Of a stretch of 64,000 nt of DNA, positions 1 through 9,921 are shown piece by piece. The position numbers were made by a program, and so were the translations under genes. The number at the start of each line of letters is the position of its first letter. Position 1 is the first letter of the stretch. The DNA lies in the NCBI GenBank assembly GCA_910584055.1, contig CAJTZS010000010.1, positions 36,811 through 100,810 on the forward strand. The letters run 5' to 3'. Source of the stretch: an uncultured Muribaculaceae bacterium (GTDB lineage Bacteria > Bacteroidota > Bacteroidia > Bacteroidales > Muribaculaceae). The notes beneath the pieces were generated by a model. That model saw nothing but the letters and a program-made list of their open reading frames with translations, was not told the origin of the DNA and ran no database searches.

Positions 1-179
1 AAAGCGGTGTCCGCGAAGGTCTGAATGCAGTGGAGAAGAAAGATCCGACATTCGAGGAATTCAATAGACGCACGAAAGTTGATCAACCGTTCCAGTGGAG
101 CGACAGGATGTATCTGCTGCCAATTCCATCGAGCGAGATATACAACAATCCACAGCTCGTCCAGTCTCAGGGGTACTAA
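1..179 (+). CDS. SusD/RagB family outer-membrane lipoprotein, C-terminal end only
   Basis: The reading frame is open from the left edge of the window (first full codon at base 3) to the TAA at 177-179 and gives about 58 residues. The tail reads YLLPIPSSEI followed by NPQLVQSQGY, which is the characteristic C-terminus of SusD/RagB proteins (a YLxPIPxxEIxxNPxLxQNxGY pattern). SusD proteins cap the SusC transporter at the cell surface and deliver oligosaccharides to it. The matching susC should lie to the left of the window. Followed after about 45 bases by a glycan-binding lipoprotein gene, as is usual in these loci. The family call from the tail motif is fairly secure; the substrate cannot be read. 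Confidence 0.8.
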   Translation, partial: SGVREGLNAVEKKDPTFEEFNRRTKVDQPFQWSDRMYLLPIPSSEIYNNPQLVQSQGY

Positions 180-224
180 ACTGCTATGAATGGTAAAAAA
201 AAGAAACAATTTCTAACACGACCA

Positions 225-1814
225 ATGAAGATGAGAAATAATATAAAGGCATTGCTGTTCGCGGCAGTCGCGGTGGCTTTCGCTCCCGGATGTAACGATA
301 TCAACGATGACTATGATGATCTGGTTCCGGAGGAATATGACAAGATACTGTCTTTCAAGAATGCCGGCAATGTAGATGTCGAGATGTCGGTAGCGGAGCG
401 GGCTCATGTCTATACCATGAATGTGCTTAAGGGAGGAATCCATATAGACCGTGCTGTAGACGCTTTGTTTGAGGTGGAGACGCAGGAGTATGTGGATGTG
501 GAATACAATGAGCGGCAGGGATTCAATTACAAGGTGCTGTCTGCAGATATGTACAGGGTGACTGATTACAGGCTGCGTATCCCGGCGGGGAGGTCGGGAC
601 TTGGCGCACAGGTTACGTTTGATGCGCCCCGTATATATGCTGAAATGATGAAAGATGAAAACAAGGGGAAAGAATTCGTGCTGCCCGTAAGGCTTACCGC
701 CCTCGCAGATTCCGTGAATTCATCTTCCGACGAGATAATTATGCATTGCTCTGTGAAGCCGGCTGTTGTGTCGTTTATCAATGAGCGTCAGTCGGTGACT
801 CTCCCCGCGAATGAGGAACAGGCATCTTTCACCATTGATGTGCAGAAATCCGGTGAAATAGATGTCAATGTCGGATTTGAGATCTTGAGTCAGGAATATG
901 TCGATGAAAATTACGGAAATCCCGAAGGAATCGATTACAGGGTTGTTCCCTCGGATTGTGTGACAATAGAGCCGAAGGGCACAATCGGAGCAAAAGATGA
1001 GTTCTACAGCCATGCCTGCCTGATCGATATGGATAAGTTCAATGCCATAAGCGAGCAGTATCCAGCTGCGGTATGGGTAGTTCCTGTGAAGCTTGTATCA
1101 CACGACGGATATCTGGGCGTGAACAGAGAGGTGTCGCTTATAACTCTTGGCTATCATGAATATGAGAAATCTCCGCTTAACACGAAAGAGAGCTGGCAGA
1201 TAGCATATGGCACGATAGCGATGCCTTTCGGAAAATTCGAATTCATGTATGACGGCTCCGACGACGGAGAAGGCTGGATGGGATATATCAACGACGGTTT
1301 CCCGAATTCTCAGAATTTGGGTAATCCCTATGTTGTGATCGACCTCGGGGCAGCAAGCCTGATTTCAAAGGTTGAAGTGCAGCTCGGAGTGACGGGAGGA
1401 GGATTTTGGGATACTATGCCTGTGGCTGTAGACTTTTATGTGACGGGAACATCTGCTCTCAATCCGGAATTAAGTTCAACCGACCGAGGCTTATTGAACG
1501 CCACGGGCAATTATGGCGATCAGAATCATGTCAACGACGCATATATTGCACTTCACAACAGACTTCGCGAATATGACAATACCATCGAATGGGTGAAACT
1601 CGGTTCGCTCACAGGGATAGAGCCTATTCCTTCTGCAACTGGCAGATATAGTGTAACTGTGCCAGAGATTGTGCTGAATAACCGCATTTTTTCTCGTTAT
1701 CTCAAAATTGTGTGTCATCCGGCTGCCTATGGTACGACACCTGGCGACCGAACCAAGATCCATGAGGTTTATCTTGAGCAAGTATTGAAAATAGATGGAA
1801 AACCAATCGATTAA
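225..1814 (+). CDS. Surface glycan-binding lipoprotein with DUF1735 repeats and F5/8C-like C-terminus
   Basis: 529 residues from the ATG at 225, which places a lipoprotein signal peptide (hydrophobic run ending AFAPGC) at the N-terminus; an upstream in-frame ATG at 186 would add a lysine-rich leader and is less likely, and 231 is an alternative. After the lipobox come two related beta-sandwich modules, roughly residues 35-175 and 180-315, each opening with a V-x-x-A-E/N-x-x-x-x-F pattern and containing a YVDENY or YVDVEY turn; this resembles DUF1735 repeats. The last 200 residues resemble a discoidin (F5/8 type C) carbohydrate-binding module. It sits directly after susD and 3 bases before a glycosidase gene, the standard place for a surface glycan-binding protein. 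No catalytic motif seen. Confidence 0.75.
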   Translation: MKMRNNIKALLFAAVAVAFAPGCNDINDDYDDLVPEEYDKILSFKNAGNVDVEMSVAERAHVYTMNVLKGGIHIDRAVDALFEVETQEYVDVEYNERQGFNYKVLSADMYRVTDYRLRIPAGRSGLGAQVTFDAPRIYAEMMKDENKGKEFVLPVRLTALADSVNSSSDEIIMHCSVKPAVVSFINERQSVTLPANEEQASFTIDVQKSGEIDVNVGFEILSQEYVDENYGNPEGIDYRVVPSDCVTIEPKGTIGAKDEFYSHACLIDMDKFNAISEQYPAAVWVVPVKLVSHDGYLGVNREVSLITLGYHEYEKSPLNTKESWQIAYGTIAMPFGKFEFMYDGSDDGEGWMGYINDGFPNSQNLGNPYVVIDLGAASLISKVEVQLGVTGGGFWDTMPVAVDFYVTGTSALNPELSSTDRGLLNATGNYGDQNHVNDAYIALHNRLREYDNTIEWVKLGSLTGIEPIPSATGRYSVTVPEIVLNNRIFSRYLKIVCHPAAYGTTPGDRTKIHEVYLEQVLKIDGKPID

Positions 1815-1817
1815 CCA

Positions 1818-3302
1818 ATGAAATCCAAGTTAACAAATATTATCCTCACCGCTGCCGTCGGCATCTTTGCCGTTGCCTGCGATGACGATGTCAATCTCCC
1901 CGTGAAAGAGAACATAGTTGAATTGCCCGATGTAGAGGACACAGTGTCGGGTGAGCAATATGACTATACCCGGACGATGCAGCCCGAGCGTCCTTATATG
2001 CTCGACTATTCGCAGATGATGATGATGAAGTTTCATCTTGCCAGTCCTGACAGGAAGGGCGGCTCGCAGGTTTTTCTCAGTTATGATGATGCCCTTGAAT
2101 ACATAAAGGGACTTGATGCCATCTCCCGTGGACTTCCGAAGGTAGTCTATCTTGTGGGATGGCAGTATGAGGGGCATGACTGCAAGTACCCAGCGATGGA
2201 TGAGTTTAACGAAACGTTGAAACGTCCGGAAGATGCCACCGCCGCAGACAGTTTCTTTTGGCTTCGCGAGCAGGCATCGAGATATAACACCATAGTGTCT
2301 ATCCATACGTTGATAAGCGATGCTTATACTGATTCTCCCTTATGGCATGATTATGTGAAGAATGGATTCATTTGCCGTGACGCGAATGGAGATTTCGTAA
2401 GTCCGGGTATTCTCAACGGTCAGCCGATGTATTATGTTGACAACTATACCGAGTGGAAAAAAGGGTGGCTGCAGAAGCGTCTTGACCGGGTGGTTGACTT
2501 GTGCCGCATTCAGGATGTGAAGACAATACATATTGATGCTTTCCAGCCCCACGAGAATGTTTATCTTGATGTCACATATGATATGGCTGAGGAGGTATGT
2601 CGCAAGGTGATACGTTATCTGCGCGACAAGGGGATAGATGTCACGGGAGAATTCTGGCATGGCACGACTCGTAACGATACCTACATCGGTCTGCAGGCAG
2701 GGGCATGGTGGAATGATCTCACCTGTCACGAGAGGGCTGCGATTCCTGCATCCCTGTCGGCGGGAGGCAGGTCGGGTCAGTTCTCCTGGAATGCAAATCC
2801 GGAGGCGGCTTTCCTTTTCGGAGACAACATGATGGCGGAAACAACGCTTGATGCGGTCACATACAACGGAATCGGCAAAAGAGCTGTATGGGAAGAATTG
2901 AAAAGTGATTTCTGCCTCATGACATTGCCGTATATGTATTACAACCGTCACACGGTAGTGGAGTATCAGGCGGATGCCAAACGTGTGATATATAGCGATG
3001 GACTTACGGCTGATTATGAGAGACAGACCGTGACCCAGGGTAACATGACACTGCGCCACCGCAACGACGTGTTTATTCCGGTCCTGTGGGTTAAGGATCG
3101 TCGTGAGATAATTGCCTATTCCGCCAACGGATATAACGGAAGGACGTGGGTTCTCCCCGCAGACTGGGCAGGGGTGACAGAAGTGACAATGTGTCCTCTT
3201 GACGAGAACGGTGTCGGAGATCCGGTTACGTTGCCCGTTACCGACAACTCCGTCACATTCTCTCTTTCCTCCGGAAAAATGGCCGTCATATCCGCAAACT
3301 AA
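1818..3302 (+). CDS. GH101/GH129-like glycosidase, lipoprotein (first tandem copy)
   Basis: 494 residues with a lipoprotein signal peptide (Cys21 after IFAVA). The body looks like a TIM-barrel glycosidase. VVYLVGWQYEGHD (109-121) and the SIHTLISDAY stretch (161-170) resemble the endo-alpha-N-acetylgalactosaminidase (GH101) family and its GH129 relatives. Asp240 in TIHIDAF and Glu278 in DVTGEF have a spacing compatible with a nucleophile and acid/base pair of that clan. A C-terminal beta domain follows from about residue 385. It is much shorter than classical multidomain GH101 enzymes. The next gene is a clear paralogue without a lipobox. Family assignment is by motif resemblance only; an alpha-glycosidase of unknown specificity, outer-membrane anchored, is the safest statement. 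Confidence 0.55.
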   Translation: MKSKLTNIILTAAVGIFAVACDDDVNLPVKENIVELPDVEDTVSGEQYDYTRTMQPERPYMLDYSQMMMMKFHLASPDRKGGSQVFLSYDDALEYIKGLDAISRGLPKVVYLVGWQYEGHDCKYPAMDEFNETLKRPEDATAADSFFWLREQASRYNTIVSIHTLISDAYTDSPLWHDYVKNGFICRDANGDFVSPGILNGQPMYYVDNYTEWKKGWLQKRLDRVVDLCRIQDVKTIHIDAFQPHENVYLDVTYDMAEEVCRKVIRYLRDKGIDVTGEFWHGTTRNDTYIGLQAGAWWNDLTCHERAAIPASLSAGGRSGQFSWNANPEAAFLFGDNMMAETTLDAVTYNGIGKRAVWEELKSDFCLMTLPYMYYNRHTVVEYQADAKRVIYSDGLTADYERQTVTQGNMTLRHRNDVFIPVLWVKDRREIIAYSANGYNGRTWVLPADWAGVTEVTMCPLDENGVGDPVTLPVTDNSVTFSLSSGKMAVISAN

Positions 3303-3338
3303 ACATAAACAGTATAAACAGACATAAGCAATATAAAG

Positions 3339-4748
3339 ATGATTCTAAATAAAATATTTACCGCCATTGCCGTGGCATCAGTCCTGTCACCATTGTCAAT
3401 GCAAGGAGTGGAGCCTTCAGGTGAAAAATATGACTGGACAGTGACGCATCAGCCTGAGCGTCCTTATATGCATGATTACTCCAAGACAATGCTGATGAAA
3501 TTCTATATGTCCGATCCCAACAGGGAGGAGCAGACTACAAATATACTAATGAATTACGAGCAGGCGTTGGAGATCATAAAAGGCATTGATCATGTAAGTC
3601 GCGGAATACCCAAGATTGTGTATCTTGTCGGATGGCAGTTTGACGGCCATGATGATCGTTATCCCGATTTTTCGGTGATGAACGAAGCTCTTAAACGTCC
3701 TTGTGATTCCTCCGCGCTGGAAAGTTACCGCTGGTTGCGGGCAGAGGCGAAGAAATATAACACCACCGTATCGGTGCACCTGTTGATAGGGGATGCATAT
3801 ACTAATGCGCCATCCTGGAATGAATATGTCCGCAAAGGGTATATATGTCGGGACGAGAAGGGGAGGTTCATGTCTCCCGGTGAGCTTCAGGGTTATCCGA
3901 TGTATTGGATAAACACTTATGCCGAATGGAAAGGGGGAGATCTACAGGATCGTCTTGATAAAGTTGTGGATAAACTTGATATCGCTGATGCCGGAACAAT
4001 TCATTTCGATGCATTTCTGTCCAATCCTTCGCCATGGCATGGTGTGACGAAAGAGATGCAGGAGGAGACGATGCGTAAAGTTTTGCGCTATATGCGTGAC
4101 AAAGGGGTGGACGTCACCGCCGAACTTGTGTGTTGGAACGGCCGCGATCCAATGATCGGTCTTCAGCCTGCGGCATGGTGGAACGACATGCCCGCTGAAA
4201 TGCGTGCCGCCACCGGGCTTTCACTCAGTGGAGGTGGAGTGAGCGGCGCTCTTTCCACGAATCCTTGGCCCGAAGTCGGTTTTCTTTTTGGTGACAATGC
4301 CCATGCGGAAGACACTTTTCATCTGAATCTCGGATGGGATGCCTTTACAAAGGAATTCTGCACTCAGACGCTTCCGTATATGCTTTTCGGCTCCCGAAAG
4401 ATAGAATCTTATGACTCCGACAACAAGAAGGTGGTATATTCCGGCAATCTTGTCGCCGATGCCAAGACTATGACCCTGACTGAGGACGGCCGTGTAATAC
4501 GCTCCGGCAACGATATGCTGATCACTCCGGTATGGGTGAAAGGCAAGGAGCTGATAGCATATTCAGAAAACGGTTTTACAAACCGTATCTGGCAGCTTCC
4601 TCCCTCCTGGAAGGGGGTCAGGAAAGTCGATATATTCTCCATCGCTCCCGGGGGAGACACATATGTTACGACAGTTCCCGTGAAGAAAGGGGCTGTTAAC
4701 CTGACAGTTCCTGCCGGTAAAATGTATTCCCTTGTTCCAAAAAGATGA
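3339..4748 (+). CDS. GH101/GH129-like glycosidase, probably periplasmic (second tandem copy)
   Basis: 469 residues, colinear with the preceding product from the shared YMxDYS start of the barrel to the end. It keeps VYLVGWQFDGHD, the RGIPK stretch, TIHFDAF with its Asp, and DVTAEL with its Glu, so the proposed catalytic pair is conserved. The N-terminus is an ordinary signal peptide (ALA-type region ending near SMQG) without a Cys, so this copy should be soluble in the periplasm while its neighbour is membrane-anchored. The 36-bp gap from the first copy and the 4-bp ATGA overlap with the next gene suggest one transcript. The region after the barrel Asp differs (NPSPWHG against PHENVYLD), suggesting a changed substrate subsite. 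Specificity is not readable from sequence. Confidence 0.55.
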   Translation: MILNKIFTAIAVASVLSPLSMQGVEPSGEKYDWTVTHQPERPYMHDYSKTMLMKFYMSDPNREEQTTNILMNYEQALEIIKGIDHVSRGIPKIVYLVGWQFDGHDDRYPDFSVMNEALKRPCDSSALESYRWLRAEAKKYNTTVSVHLLIGDAYTNAPSWNEYVRKGYICRDEKGRFMSPGELQGYPMYWINTYAEWKGGDLQDRLDKVVDKLDIADAGTIHFDAFLSNPSPWHGVTKEMQEETMRKVLRYMRDKGVDVTAELVCWNGRDPMIGLQPAAWWNDMPAEMRAATGLSLSGGGVSGALSTNPWPEVGFLFGDNAHAEDTFHLNLGWDAFTKEFCTQTLPYMLFGSRKIESYDSDNKKVVYSGNLVADAKTMTLTEDGRVIRSGNDMLITPVWVKGKELIAYSENGFTNRIWQLPPSWKGVRKVDIFSIAPGGDTYVTTVPVKKGAVNLTVPAGKMYSLVPKR

Positions 4749-7225
4749 CAAGGATGAAGAGACAAATGACAATTTGGGGAATTACTGTGATAGGCGGGTT
4801 GGCATCGGTGTCTTTAGAGGCATCGGTGACATCTGCGCCGGCATGGCCGCTTGTATCGATTGATCCTTATACCAGCGTATGGATGGCAACCGACACGTTG
4901 AATGCAGCAAATCCCGTGCATTGGACCGGACATGAAATGCCGATGACGGGAATCCTGACAGTTGATGGGGTTCCTTACAGGTTCTTAGGCATGGAAAGAG
5001 GCAGAATGGAAGTCATAGCCCCGCATTCGGAGCTGCATTCCTGGAGCTGCCGCTATTCGACCACTGATCCGGGAATCGGTTGGCAGGCAGTCGGATTTGA
5101 TGACTCATCCTGGAAAACCGGAAACGCTCCCTTCGGCACAGTCATAAAACGGCTCGACACATGGGTTCCCGATGCCGGAACGGAGGTGGAGGGAGATGTG
5201 TGGCTTCGCCGCGAGTTTGAACTGAATACACTTCCTGAATCAGCGAAAGTATGGCTTGATGTGACATATTTCGATGATGCTGAAATTTATGTCAACGGTA
5301 ATAAGGTAGCTGAGGGTTCTTCCTCCGGATCAGGTGCTTTGCACAAGAAGATTCTTCTTCCCGCATCCGCACTCTACAAATCCAATATAATAGCCGCTCA
5401 TGCTTCGCATAATGTCGGAAATTACGGTACGCTTGACATCGGTGTTATTGTGGAATATATGCCGGAGGGCAGCATCAAGGCAGCTAAACAAAGAAGTGTT
5501 TCCCTCACTCCTCTTTCCACACGTTATGAAATGGAATGCGGGCCGATGGTTCTGCATCTTGAATTTCTTTGCCCGCTTTTACCCGATAATCTTGAGCTTA
5601 TTTCGCGGCCGGTAGGTTATCTCCTATATAGTATGGAGAGCATTGACGGCAAGAAGCATGATGTCTCCATCACTCTTGATGCCGCTCAGGAATGGGCGTG
5701 CAATCTCGGTGGAGAAGAGATGGAAGCTGAGGTTGTAGGGTCAAATGGGCTCGTGTTCGGTAAGATCGGGACAAAAGAGCAGCCTGTGCTTGAAAAATGG
5801 GGTGATGACCTGCGGATAGACTGGGGGTATTTTTATCTTGGAGGTCCGGAAAAAAATGCCTCTGTACATGCGGATAAATATTCCGTAAGGTATGGCGGAA
5901 CATTGGGTAAGATAAAAAAAGGCGAGGGTTATATGCTCCTCGGGTATGACGACATATATTCGATGATATATTTTGGTAAGCGACTGCGTCCCTATTGGAA
6001 TCGGAATGATGATACAACGATACTTTCGCAGTTAGGAAAGGCAGCGGCTGAACTTCCCGAAGTGAGACGACGTTGCCGTGATTTTGACTCCAAAATGATG
6101 AAAGACGCTGAAAAATCTGGCGGGAAGGAGTATGCGGATCTTGTTGCCCTTGCCTACAGGCAGAGTATCCATGCGCATAAGCTTCTTCAATCACATGAAG
6201 GAAGGCTGCTGTATCTTTCCAAAGAAAACTTCAGTAACGGCTCGGTAGGCACAGTTGACCTCACGTATCCGTCGGCACCGCTTTTCTTGCTGTATAATCC
6301 GGAACTGTTGAAGGGGATGATGAATCCTGTATTTGAATACTGTGAGGGGTCGGAATGGGACAAACCCTATGCAGCCCATGACGTTGGTCGCTACCCTCAT
6401 GCCAATGGTCAGAACTATGGCGGGGACATGCCTGTGGAGGAAAGCGGCAATATGCTCATTCTTTGTGCAGCGATAGCGCAACGTGAGGGCAGTGCAGCTT
6501 ATGCAAAGCCTCATATGCCGGTATTGAGACAGTGGGCGGAATATCTTCAACAGAATGGTTTTGATCCGGAAAATCAGTTGTGCACCGATGATTTCGCCGG
6601 ACATCTCGCGCATAATGTGAACCTCTCTGCGAAAGCTATCCTCGGAATGGCATCATTCGGGTATCTTTCAACTCTGACGGGTGACAATGAGGCAGGTAAA
6701 CTATGGATGACTCGGGCCAGGACTCTTGCCCGACGCTGGATGGCTCTTGCCGATGACGGAGAGAAATTCCGTCTTGCGTTCGACTGTCCAGGCACATGGT
6801 CGCTCAAATATAATCTTGTATGGGATAAAGTGCTCGGCTTCGATCTCTTTCCGGAAAAGGTCTATGAGAAGGAGACGCAATGGTATCTTTTAAAACTGAA
6901 TGAATATGGGGTGCCCCTCGACAGTCGAGAGGCCTACACTAAGTCAGATTGGCTTATATGGGTTGCCACAATGGCTTCGACACGTGAGGAATTTCTCAAA
7001 ATCATTAGTCCTCTGCATAAATTCATCAGTGAGACCGAAGACAGAATACCAATGACCGACTGGTATTGGACTGACCGTCCGAAAGCAAAACATTATACCG
7101 AGCACGCTACAGACAAGGCATTCCGGGCACGTTCGGTTGTAGGTGGTTATTTCATGAAGCTTTATTATGATACCTTACGGGTAGCTTCTAAAAACAGTCT
7201 AAATAAAATGAAAAACAAAATATGA
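4745..7225 (+). CDS. Glutaminase-A-like protein (DUF4964/DUF5127/DUF4965/DUF1793 architecture)
   Basis: 826 residues with an N-terminal signal peptide. The start APAWPLVSIDPYTSVW is the DUF4964 signature. A beta-sandwich insert at about 95-235 (WQAVGFDDSSWKTG, WLRREF, IYVNGNKV) resembles the sugar-binding domain of GH2/GH78 enzymes. DUF5127-like and DUF4965-like regions follow, with the alpha-helical barrel containing YAAHDVGRYPHANG, MPVEESGNMLIL and the DUF1793 part (LAFDCPGTWSLKYNLVWDK) near the C-terminus. These proteins carry the historic name glutaminase GtaA, but in Bacteroidota they recur inside glycan loci and are probably glycoside hydrolases; that is inference. Overlaps both neighbours by 4 bp, indicating translational coupling. 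Confidence 0.75.
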   Translation: MTRMKRQMTIWGITVIGGLASVSLEASVTSAPAWPLVSIDPYTSVWMATDTLNAANPVHWTGHEMPMTGILTVDGVPYRFLGMERGRMEVIAPHSELHSWSCRYSTTDPGIGWQAVGFDDSSWKTGNAPFGTVIKRLDTWVPDAGTEVEGDVWLRREFELNTLPESAKVWLDVTYFDDAEIYVNGNKVAEGSSSGSGALHKKILLPASALYKSNIIAAHASHNVGNYGTLDIGVIVEYMPEGSIKAAKQRSVSLTPLSTRYEMECGPMVLHLEFLCPLLPDNLELISRPVGYLLYSMESIDGKKHDVSITLDAAQEWACNLGGEEMEAEVVGSNGLVFGKIGTKEQPVLEKWGDDLRIDWGYFYLGGPEKNASVHADKYSVRYGGTLGKIKKGEGYMLLGYDDIYSMIYFGKRLRPYWNRNDDTTILSQLGKAAAELPEVRRRCRDFDSKMMKDAEKSGGKEYADLVALAYRQSIHAHKLLQSHEGRLLYLSKENFSNGSVGTVDLTYPSAPLFLLYNPELLKGMMNPVFEYCEGSEWDKPYAAHDVGRYPHANGQNYGGDMPVEESGNMLILCAAIAQREGSAAYAKPHMPVLRQWAEYLQQNGFDPENQLCTDDFAGHLAHNVNLSAKAILGMASFGYLSTLTGDNEAGKLWMTRARTLARRWMALADDGEKFRLAFDCPGTWSLKYNLVWDKVLGFDLFPEKVYEKETQWYLLKLNEYGVPLDSREAYTKSDWLIWVATMASTREEFLKIISPLHKFISETEDRIPMTDWYWTDRPKAKHYTEHATDKAFRARSVVGGYFMKLYYDTLRVASKNSLNKMKNKI

Positions 7226-9882
7226 GACGACAACTGGTAAATATCCTTCTGGCGTTGGCAGTCACGGCTGCGAATGCATATGTGCGTCCGGAAGCACTGA
7301 CTGTTGAGATGACGGAGACTCCTTTGGGTCTTGAAGAAAAAACACCTCGTTTCAGTTGGAAACTCTCAACAGACGAAAAGAACGTGATGCAGAAGAGCTA
7401 CAGGATACTTGTATCATCCTCAGCCGAGAAACTTGCTGCAGACAAAGGGGATGTATGGGATTCCGGAACAGTGAAATCCAGACAGTCGCTATTGGTCCCT
7501 TTCGAAGGCTCTGAACTACAACCGATGACGCGTTATTGGTGGAAAGTGCAGACAGTCTCCGAAAGCGGTTCATCAGGTTGGAGTATTCCTTCATACTGGC
7601 AAACAGGTATTTATGAGGGTGAATCCGAATGGGGAGCAGAATGGATAGGCGGGGAGATGGATGGTGATGACATAACCGAGGCTATCCCTGCAAGATATTT
7701 GAGAAAAGAATTTGTCACGGATGCGTCTCAGATACGTCATGCGGTGCTTTATATAGCAGGTCTCGGCATGTATGAGCCTTGGCTGAACGGACATAGGGTT
7801 TCTGAAAATGTAATGCTTCAGGCTCCGACACGATATGACAAACTTGTGCTCTACAATGCCCATGATGTCACTTCCGATATTCGTAGCGGTGGATCCAATA
7901 CACTCGGTGTTGTGCTTGGCAATGGCCGGTTCTGTCCTGAGAGAATGCCAAGTGTGAGATGGTTCGGATTCCCGAGGTTGTTTGCGCGTCTGGAGATCGA
8001 ATATGCAGATGGCCACAGACAGACTGTAGTCTCGGATTCGACATGGAGCGTGACAAATCAAGGACCAATTCGCGCCAACAGTGAGTATGACGGCGAAATC
8101 TATGACAGTCGTATGGCTATGGATGGCTGGAACTGCAATGGTTATGATGAAAGTCATTGGGTCAAGGCCAATCTAACAGGTGGCCCCGGAGGCAGACTGA
8201 AATATCAGCTGAATCCTGGTATTGCCATAAAGGATGGTGTGCTTGCGAAAAGCGTGACCGAGACACATCCCGGAACTTACGTCATAGACATGGGGGAGAA
8301 TATGGTCGGTACGCTGAATATCAAGATTCGTGGCATGCAGCAGAGAGGTGACAGTATAAAAGTCCGTTTTGCAGAGACTTTAAATCCGGACGGATCCCTT
8401 TATATCACCAATCTACGCACAGCAAAACCTTGTGATATTTATATATGCGGTGCCACAGGAGAGGAAATATGGCATCCGACATTCACATATCATGGCTTCC
8501 GTTATGCTGAGATAACCGGACTTTCATATCCACCGTCTCCCAACGAGTTCATTGGATGGGTAATTTATGACGACATGCCACAGACCGGAACTTTCACCTG
8601 TTCCGATTCCGTCATGAACAGGGTTTATGATAATGCGATCCGAGGCATACGCAGTAATTACCGAGGTTTCCCGACGGATTGTCCACAGCGTGATGAACGT
8701 TTGCCCTGGCTGGGAGACCGCACCACCGGGATGTATGGAGAAGCTTTTCCGTTTGGTAATTACGGGTTGTACCGCAAATGGCTTGACGACATAGAATCGT
8801 GTCAAAGAAAAGGGGGTGGCATACCGGATATATGCCCTGACTACTGGGACGTATATTCCGACAACATGACATGGCCTCTGGCGTATCTTACCACAGCGGA
8901 TATGCTTGAGTCGCAATATGGTGACAATAGGCCTATAAAAGACCATTACGCCTCGATGAAAGCATGGATAGAGCGTATGAAGCACCGGTATATGAAAGAC
9001 TGGATAATAGAGCGTGATGAATATGGAGACTGGTGTCTTCCTCCGGAATCTCTTGATCTTATTCATTCATCCGATTCCGCACGCATAACTCCTAAACCTA
9101 TTCTCGCCACGTCACATCTATTTCATGCGCTTAACCTGATGCAACGATTCGCCGAGATTGCCGGTCACTCTGAAGACAAGGAACAATATGCGCTCGAAGC
9201 TGATTCTGTACGCCATGCTTTCAACCGCAGATTCTTCAATCAGAAAGGAGGCTTTTACGGCAATAATACCGTGACGGGCAACATGATTGCGCTGAGATTC
9301 GGGATGACTCCGGTTGAAGAACGCGAAAGGGTTGTTGGTAACATCGTTGACAAGATAAAGAAAGAATATGACAGCCATGTATGTGTCGGAGTCATAGGCA
9401 TACAGCATCTGATGCGGGGACTAACAGAAAACGGTCATGCGGATCTGGCTTATACGATAGCATCCAACCGCACTTATCCGTCGTGGGGATACATGGCGGA
9501 GCAGGGAGCCACGACCATCTGGGAATTATGGAACGGCAACACCGCCGCTCCTGACATGAATTCAAGCAATCATGTGATGCTTCTCGGTGACCTCCTCATA
9601 TGGGAATATCGTATGCTCGCCGGAATAAATCCGATGGATAAAGGTTTTGGAAAAATCCGCCTATGCCCGGTAATACCTGATGGAATGAGCCACGCGTCAG
9701 CTACATATGAAAGTGTTTACGGAAGGATCGCAAGCTCATGGCGTATTGCCGGAGGAAAACTTGAATGGACATTCACAATCCCGCCAAACACAACTGCAGA
9801 GGTGTGTCTGCCCGCTTCCTCCGGCTCATATGTGACAAAACAATACGGTTCAGGCACATATAACCTCACATCCTCATTCTGA
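7222..9882 (+). CDS. Alpha-L-rhamnosidase, GH78
   Basis: 886 residues, exported (short signal peptide ending near ANA). Layout: N-terminal fibronectin-like domain (FSWKLSTDEKN, near 46), beta-sandwich carbohydrate-binding domain with AEWIGGEM and LRKEF (140-320), the alpha/alpha-toroid catalytic domain (about 450-790) and a C-terminal beta domain. The family motif DCPQRDERLPWLGD starts at residue 486 and supplies the general acid Glu492. TTIWELWNGN holds Glu768, the likely base. It hydrolyses terminal alpha-L-rhamnose. The 4-bp overlap with the preceding gene and the neighbouring alpha-galactosidase suggest both trim side chains of the same glycan. Rhamnose-containing plant polysaccharides or glycoconjugates are possible substrates; none is proven. 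Confidence 0.92.
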   Translation: MRRQLVNILLALAVTAANAYVRPEALTVEMTETPLGLEEKTPRFSWKLSTDEKNVMQKSYRILVSSSAEKLAADKGDVWDSGTVKSRQSLLVPFEGSELQPMTRYWWKVQTVSESGSSGWSIPSYWQTGIYEGESEWGAEWIGGEMDGDDITEAIPARYLRKEFVTDASQIRHAVLYIAGLGMYEPWLNGHRVSENVMLQAPTRYDKLVLYNAHDVTSDIRSGGSNTLGVVLGNGRFCPERMPSVRWFGFPRLFARLEIEYADGHRQTVVSDSTWSVTNQGPIRANSEYDGEIYDSRMAMDGWNCNGYDESHWVKANLTGGPGGRLKYQLNPGIAIKDGVLAKSVTETHPGTYVIDMGENMVGTLNIKIRGMQQRGDSIKVRFAETLNPDGSLYITNLRTAKPCDIYICGATGEEIWHPTFTYHGFRYAEITGLSYPPSPNEFIGWVIYDDMPQTGTFTCSDSVMNRVYDNAIRGIRSNYRGFPTDCPQRDERLPWLGDRTTGMYGEAFPFGNYGLYRKWLDDIESCQRKGGGIPDICPDYWDVYSDNMTWPLAYLTTADMLESQYGDNRPIKDHYASMKAWIERMKHRYMKDWIIERDEYGDWCLPPESLDLIHSSDSARITPKPILATSHLFHALNLMQRFAEIAGHSEDKEQYALEADSVRHAFNRRFFNQKGGFYGNNTVTGNMIALRFGMTPVEERERVVGNIVDKIKKEYDSHVCVGVIGIQHLMRGLTENGHADLAYTIASNRTYPSWGYMAEQGATTIWELWNGNTAAPDMNSSNHVMLLGDLLIWEYRMLAGINPMDKGFGKIRLCPVIPDGMSHASATYESVYGRIASSWRIAGGKLEWTFTIPPNTTAEVCLPASSGSYVTKQYGSGTYNLTSSF

Positions 9883-9921
9883 TAATAAAACCGCTTTAAA
9901 CAAGTTCTAAATTTTATACTT

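Noticed and set aside
2340..3059. Minus-strand open frame of 239 codons
   Set aside because: Antisense to the first GH101-like gene, without start context or motif.
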